From Campylobacterales bacterium (lineage in GTDB: Bacteria; Campylobacterota; Campylobacteria; Campylobacterales; Sulfurimonadaceae): a DNA stretch of 64,000 nucleotides. The position numbers and the translations under genes were made by a program. The DNA is taken from NCBI GenBank assembly GCA_026390165.1, contig JAPLGM010000008.1, forward strand, positions 1 through 64,000. The letters are read 5' to 3'. The notes beneath the pieces are model-generated. The model did not search any database and was not told where the DNA came from. It saw only the letters and a list, made by a program, of their open reading frames with translations. The first letter of the stretch is position 1. Each line of letters opens with the position of its first letter. Positions 58,875-64,000 of the stretch are shown here, piece by piece.

Positions 58875-59270
58875 TTAGAATAGATGAGAGTGCGCAGCAG
58901 ACTCAACACGAGCAGAAACAGAAGCAATCATAGCAGATGAATCGGCAACACTGTTGATAAGTGCTTTTGCTTCATCAAGAGCTTTTGCAACATCACTCTC
59001 GCTGTCACCACGAATAGCAACGGCACCATCAACAAGAACCGTTACGATGTTATTAGCAATTTGAACAACACCCCAATTTACGACGATGGACTGTTTTTTT
59101 CCATTCTCTTGAATAATATCAATAACACCTGCTTTAAGAAGTGTTGTCAATGCTACGTGCTGAGAAAGAACACCAAACTCACCCTCTTCTCCTGGAACCG
59201 TTACACTTTGAACGGGACCATTAAAGATAGAACCATTTGGAGTTAGCACTTCTAAATTTAGAGTATGCAT
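58875..59270 (-). CDS. atpC: ATP synthase F1 subunit epsilon
   Basis: A 131-residue subunit. The beta-sandwich domain (LNLEVLTPNGSIFNGPVQSV, PGEEGEFGVLSQH) is complete, and a C-terminal helical part follows (about 90-131), the likely self-inhibition hairpin. Last of the ATP synthase genes. Confidence 0.97.
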   Translation of the reverse strand: MHTLNLEVLTPNGSIFNGPVQSVTVPGEEGEFGVLSQHVALTTLLKAGVIDIIQENGKKQSIVVNWGVVQIANNIVTVLVDGAVAIRGDSESDVAKALDEAKALINSVADSSAMIASVSARVESAAHSHLF

Positions 59271-59290
59271 ATCATTCCTTTAAAAAGCAA

Positions 59291-61593
<2,303 letters not shown>

Positions 61594-61602
61594 AAAAGAT
61601 CC

Positions 61603-63120
61603 TTATGCTTGAACGAAAGTTGTTTTGAACTCTTCGATCGCTTTTTTCATCATTCCCATCGTTTCATCATCAATTTTAGAGGTTGAACGGATGTTTTCGA
61701 GAATTTGTGGATAGCTCGCATCGATAAACGGATAAAGATCCGCTTCAAACTTAACAACAGCCGATGCTGGAAGGTTATCAAGATATCCTTCATTCCCCGC
61801 GAAAATAATCAACGCTTGTTTTTCCACTGGAATTGGTGAATACGGAGGTTGTTTCAATACTTCAACCATACGTTGACCACGTTCAAGCTGTTTACGGCTC
61901 ACGTCATCCAAATCAGACGCAAACTGAGCAAATGCTTGAAGTTCGCGGTATTGTGCCAAATCAAGACGCAATGTTCCTGCTACTTGTTTTGTTGCTTTGA
62001 TTTGAGCCGCACCACCAACACGAGACACTGAAAGCCCTACGTTGATCGCTGGACGGATACCTGCATTGAATAAATCTGTTTCCAAGAAGATCTGACCATC
62101 CGTGATCGAAATAACATTGGTAGGGATATACGCCGCAACGTCACCCGCTTGTGTTTCGATGATTGGAAGAGCAGTCAATGAACCAGCACCCAATTCATCA
62201 TTAAGTTTTGCTGCACGCTCTAACAAACGAGAGTGAATATAGAAAACATCTCCTGGATACGCTTCACGGCCCGGAGGACGACGAAGGATCAAAGACATTT
62301 CACGATACGCAACTGCATGCTTGGAGAGATCATCATAAACGATCAAACCGTGGCGAGCTGAATCACGGAAAAATTCACCCATTGTTACACCAGTATACGG
62401 TGCAAGAAATTGCAATGCAGCTGCTTCAGCAGCGCCAGATGAAACAATAATTGTATATTCCATTGCACCCGCTTCTTCAAGACGGCGAATAACTTGAGCT
62501 ACAGTTGATTGTTTTTGACCAATTGCAACATAGATACAAACAACACCATTGCCTTTTTGGTTGATAATAGCATCAAGTGCAATCGTAGTTTTACCCGTTT
62601 GACGGTCGCCGATGATCAACTCACGTTGACCACGTCCGATTGGAACAAGACAATCGATTGATTTAATACCGGTTGCCATTGGCTCGTGTACTGATTTACG
62701 TGCCATAATTCCAGGAGCTTTTTCTTCGATAAAACGACTTTCAGTCGTTTCGATTGGCCCTTTTCCATCAATTGGCTCACCTAGAGGATTGACAACACGT
62801 CCAAGAAGCGCATCACCAACTGGTACTTTCAATAAGCGTCCAAGACGCTTAACGCTCATACCCTCACGAAGTGCTTTTGTATTGCCTAAAACAACGATAC
62901 CAACACTACTCTCTTCAAGATTCATAACAAGACCTTCGGTCCCGTCTTCGAATTCAACCATTTCACCGGCCATAATATTATTCAAGCCGTATACTTGGGC
63001 AATGCCATCTCCATATGAGACGATTTTACCAGTTTCATTAATATCAACGTTAAGTTCGAAATTCTCAATTCGCTCTTTGATGATTGAACTGATTTCGTCT
63101 GCTTGTATTTTTGCTACCAC
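61603..63120 (-). CDS. atpA: ATP synthase F1 subunit alpha
   Basis: The non-catalytic nucleotide-binding subunit, 505 residues. P-loop [15 protein letters not shown] (about residue 170), the alpha signature [14 protein letters not shown] with the arginine finger (about 375), and [15 protein letters not shown]. The start is a GTG after AGGAGA. The same operon as atpH upstream (21 bases). Confidence 0.99.
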   Translation of the reverse strand: MVAKIQADEISSIIKERIENFELNVDINETGKIVSYGDGIAQVYGLNNIMAGEMVEFEDGTEGLVMNLEESSVGIVVLGNTKALREGMSVKRLGRLLKVPVGDALLGRVVNPLGEPIDGKGPIETTESRFIEEKAPGIMARKSVHEPMATGIKSIDCLVPIGRGQRELIIGDRQTGKTTIALDAIINQKGNGVVCIYVAIGQKQSTVAQVIRRLEEAGAMEYTIIVSSGAAEAAALQFLAPYTGVTMGEFFRDSARHGLIVYDDLSKHAVAYREMSLILRRPPGREAYPGDVFYIHSRLLERAAKLNDELGAGSLTALPIIETQAGDVAAYIPTNVISITDGQIFLETDLFNAGIRPAINVGLSVSRVGGAAQIKATKQVAGTLRLDLAQYRELQAFAQFASDLDDVSRKQLERGQRMVEVLKQPPYSPIPVEKQALIIFAGNEGYLDNLPASAVVKFEADLYPFIDASYPQILENIRSTSKIDDETMGMMKKAIEEFKTTFVQA

Positions 63121-63141
63121 TAGTTTCTCCTTTCGCGGGGG

Positions 63142-63678
63142 TTAAATTGCTTTTAAAATGTGCTCAATAATTTGAGCATTAAGGCGACTTTTTGAAAAAT
63201 CTATCTCAATATTGAGACCATCTACTTCAACACGTACACCGTCCGTATCTGAAGTGAGATATTGTAATGAGATGGTTGCACCCATTTTTTTGCCCAAATC
63301 AGTTGCGATCGTATCAATGGAAGCTTGATCCATTGCCGAAACCGCATAAATACGACCATTGTAAACACGTTTAATAGAGGCGATTTCTCTCTTCAACTCT
63401 TTTGCAACCGCAGGAATCAAAGATAAACGTCCATTTTCTCCTAAAAGCTTAATAAAGTTATTAATCTCTTGACTTTTAACGCTCTTGACCATTTCAAGGA
63501 TCAAAGACGTTTTTAGATCAACAGCGATATCATTACTGTTCATAATTTGAAGAAATTTCGTATCATCAAAAGCAGTCGAGATAACATTGAAAAGTTCAGA
63601 GACATTATCCAATGAGGGGGTATCCAAAAGATCCATAAGAGACTGAACGTAACGTTTTGCAATCATTTCATGCTTCAT
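63142..63678 (-). CDS. atpH: ATP synthase F1 subunit delta
   Basis: The 178-residue peripheral-stalk cap (OSCP-like): N-terminal helical bundle (about 1-105) and the C-terminal segment with LGKKMGATISLQYLTSDTDG and GLNIEIDFSKSRLNAQI. It starts in place between atpF and atpA, with its ATG immediately after the atpF stop. Confidence 0.96.
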   Translation of the reverse strand: MKHEMIAKRYVQSLMDLLDTPSLDNVSELFNVISTAFDDTKFLQIMNSNDIAVDLKTSLILEMVKSVKSQEINNFIKLLGENGRLSLIPAVAKELKREIASIKRVYNGRIYAVSAMDQASIDTIATDLGKKMGATISLQYLTSDTDGVRVEVDGLNIEIDFSKSRLNAQIIEHILKAI

Positions 63679-64000
63679 TTACGCCACCTTCTTTTTCAAA
63701 ATGTCAACCATAGCATTACTGCCCATAGCTGTATCACTCGCTACCATAACTTCATTCATAACATCATTAACGACATTACGTACCATTTGACGTTTTTCAA
63801 GTTCCATCAAACCATTGTTTTGCTTTTGCATCACACTAGAATCTTGGTCACACTGAGCACTAATTTTATCACTTAAAATTTTGCACTCTTTCTTTGTACT
63901 CTCAACGAGTTCACTGACAAAACGGTTCGCTTCATCAATTTTTTGCTCTGCTGATTCTTTAAGACGTTTTGACTCACGAAGACGTTCTTGAACTTTTTCA
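63679..64000 (-). CDS. atpF: ATP synthase F0 subunit b, C-terminal part (runs off the right edge)
   Basis: The last 106 residues of the b subunit are in the window; the N-terminal membrane helix lies beyond base 64000. The visible part is a long charged helix (KVQERLRESKRLKESAEQKI and KRQMVRNVVNDVMNEV) suited to the right-handed coiled coil of the stator. The stop abuts the atpH start. In Campylobacterota a b' gene often precedes it. Confidence 0.93.
   Translation of the reverse strand, partial: EKVQERLRESKRLKESAEQKIDEANRFVSELVESTKKECKILSDKISAQCDQDSSVMQKQNNGLMELEKRQMVRNVVNDVMNEVMVASDTAMGSNAMVDILKKKVA

Overview
The window looks like the chromosome of a sulfur- or hydrogen-oxidising Campylobacterota bacterium (Epsilonproteobacteria; Sulfuricurvum/Sulfurimonas-like is my best guess). 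Three things suggest this. The gene orders match Campylobacterota blocks as I remember them: ATP synthase F1 genes, then tolQ-tolR-tolA-tolB-pal-cpoB, slyD, fabD, mtnN and ttcA; ileS, a tiny membrane protein, gatA and guaB; and ligA/tlyA/ribF. The histidine kinases carry the HQWRQPL-type H-box common in this group. Coding is very dense, with many ATGA start/stop overlaps. The genus is inferred from memory, not from a search.

Layout. 1-1.5 kb: a gene running off the left edge, a DEDDh exonuclease and a membrane-anchored rhodanese. 1.6-6.9 kb: an assimilatory nitrate/nitrite operon (sirohaem methyltransferase, NirA, NasA-type nitrate reductase, a small membrane protein, a ThiE-like protein). 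6.95-11.8 kb: gatB, a voltage-sensor-type K+ channel with a coupled TrkA-like partner, gpsA and a Dabb protein. 11.8-19.9 kb (minus): an ABC-F protein, a YdjM-like membrane protein, a large sensor kinase, a small membrane protein, atpB, ribF and tlyA. 19.9-23.1 kb: a type II NADH dehydrogenase convergent with ligA.

23.1-25.3 kb is the only clearly accessory stretch. It is a compressed defence/toxin-antitoxin scar holding a RhuM remnant, a putative abortive-infection gene (PutAbiC family), the first codons of a lost MazF/PemK-like toxin, an N-truncated antitoxin, an intact YefM-YoeB pair and an unrecognised 43-codon ORF. 25.3-31.2 kb (minus): mutS2, murC, a conserved hypothetical, dapC and a polysaccharide deacetylase. 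31.4-32.2 kb: a strongly signalled Ala/Pro-repeat lipoprotein and a lipoprotein cytochrome c. 32.2-44 kb (minus): a ThiF-like E1 protein, a 7TMR-DISM kinase, a pseudo-nitrilase, xseB, metX-metY, guaB, gatA, a 42-codon membrane protein and ileS.

44-49.8 kb: a CinA-like protein, a six-tRNA cluster (Lys-Glu-Val-Asp-Val-Asp) behind a consensus promoter, a YjdF-like membrane protein, lemA with a DUF3137 gene, a YigZ-family gene, a possible structured RNA and mutY. 49.8-64 kb (minus): ttcA-like, mtnN, a nitrilase, fabD, a degenerate NtrC-like HTH protein, slyD, the Tol-Pal system and the F1 ATP synthase operon, cut inside atpF at the right edge.

Functionally the window is mostly housekeeping: energy conservation, envelope integrity, aminoacyl-tRNA supply, methionine and purine synthesis, and nitrogen assimilation. 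The most promising unexplained signals are the toxin-antitoxin/abortive-infection scar, the degenerate members of known families (pseudo-nitrilase, sigma54-type AAA+ without its contact loop, TtcA with one motif Cys), a tRNA-Glu with C at position 33, and two possible RNA structures (guaB-metY and yigZ-mutY).
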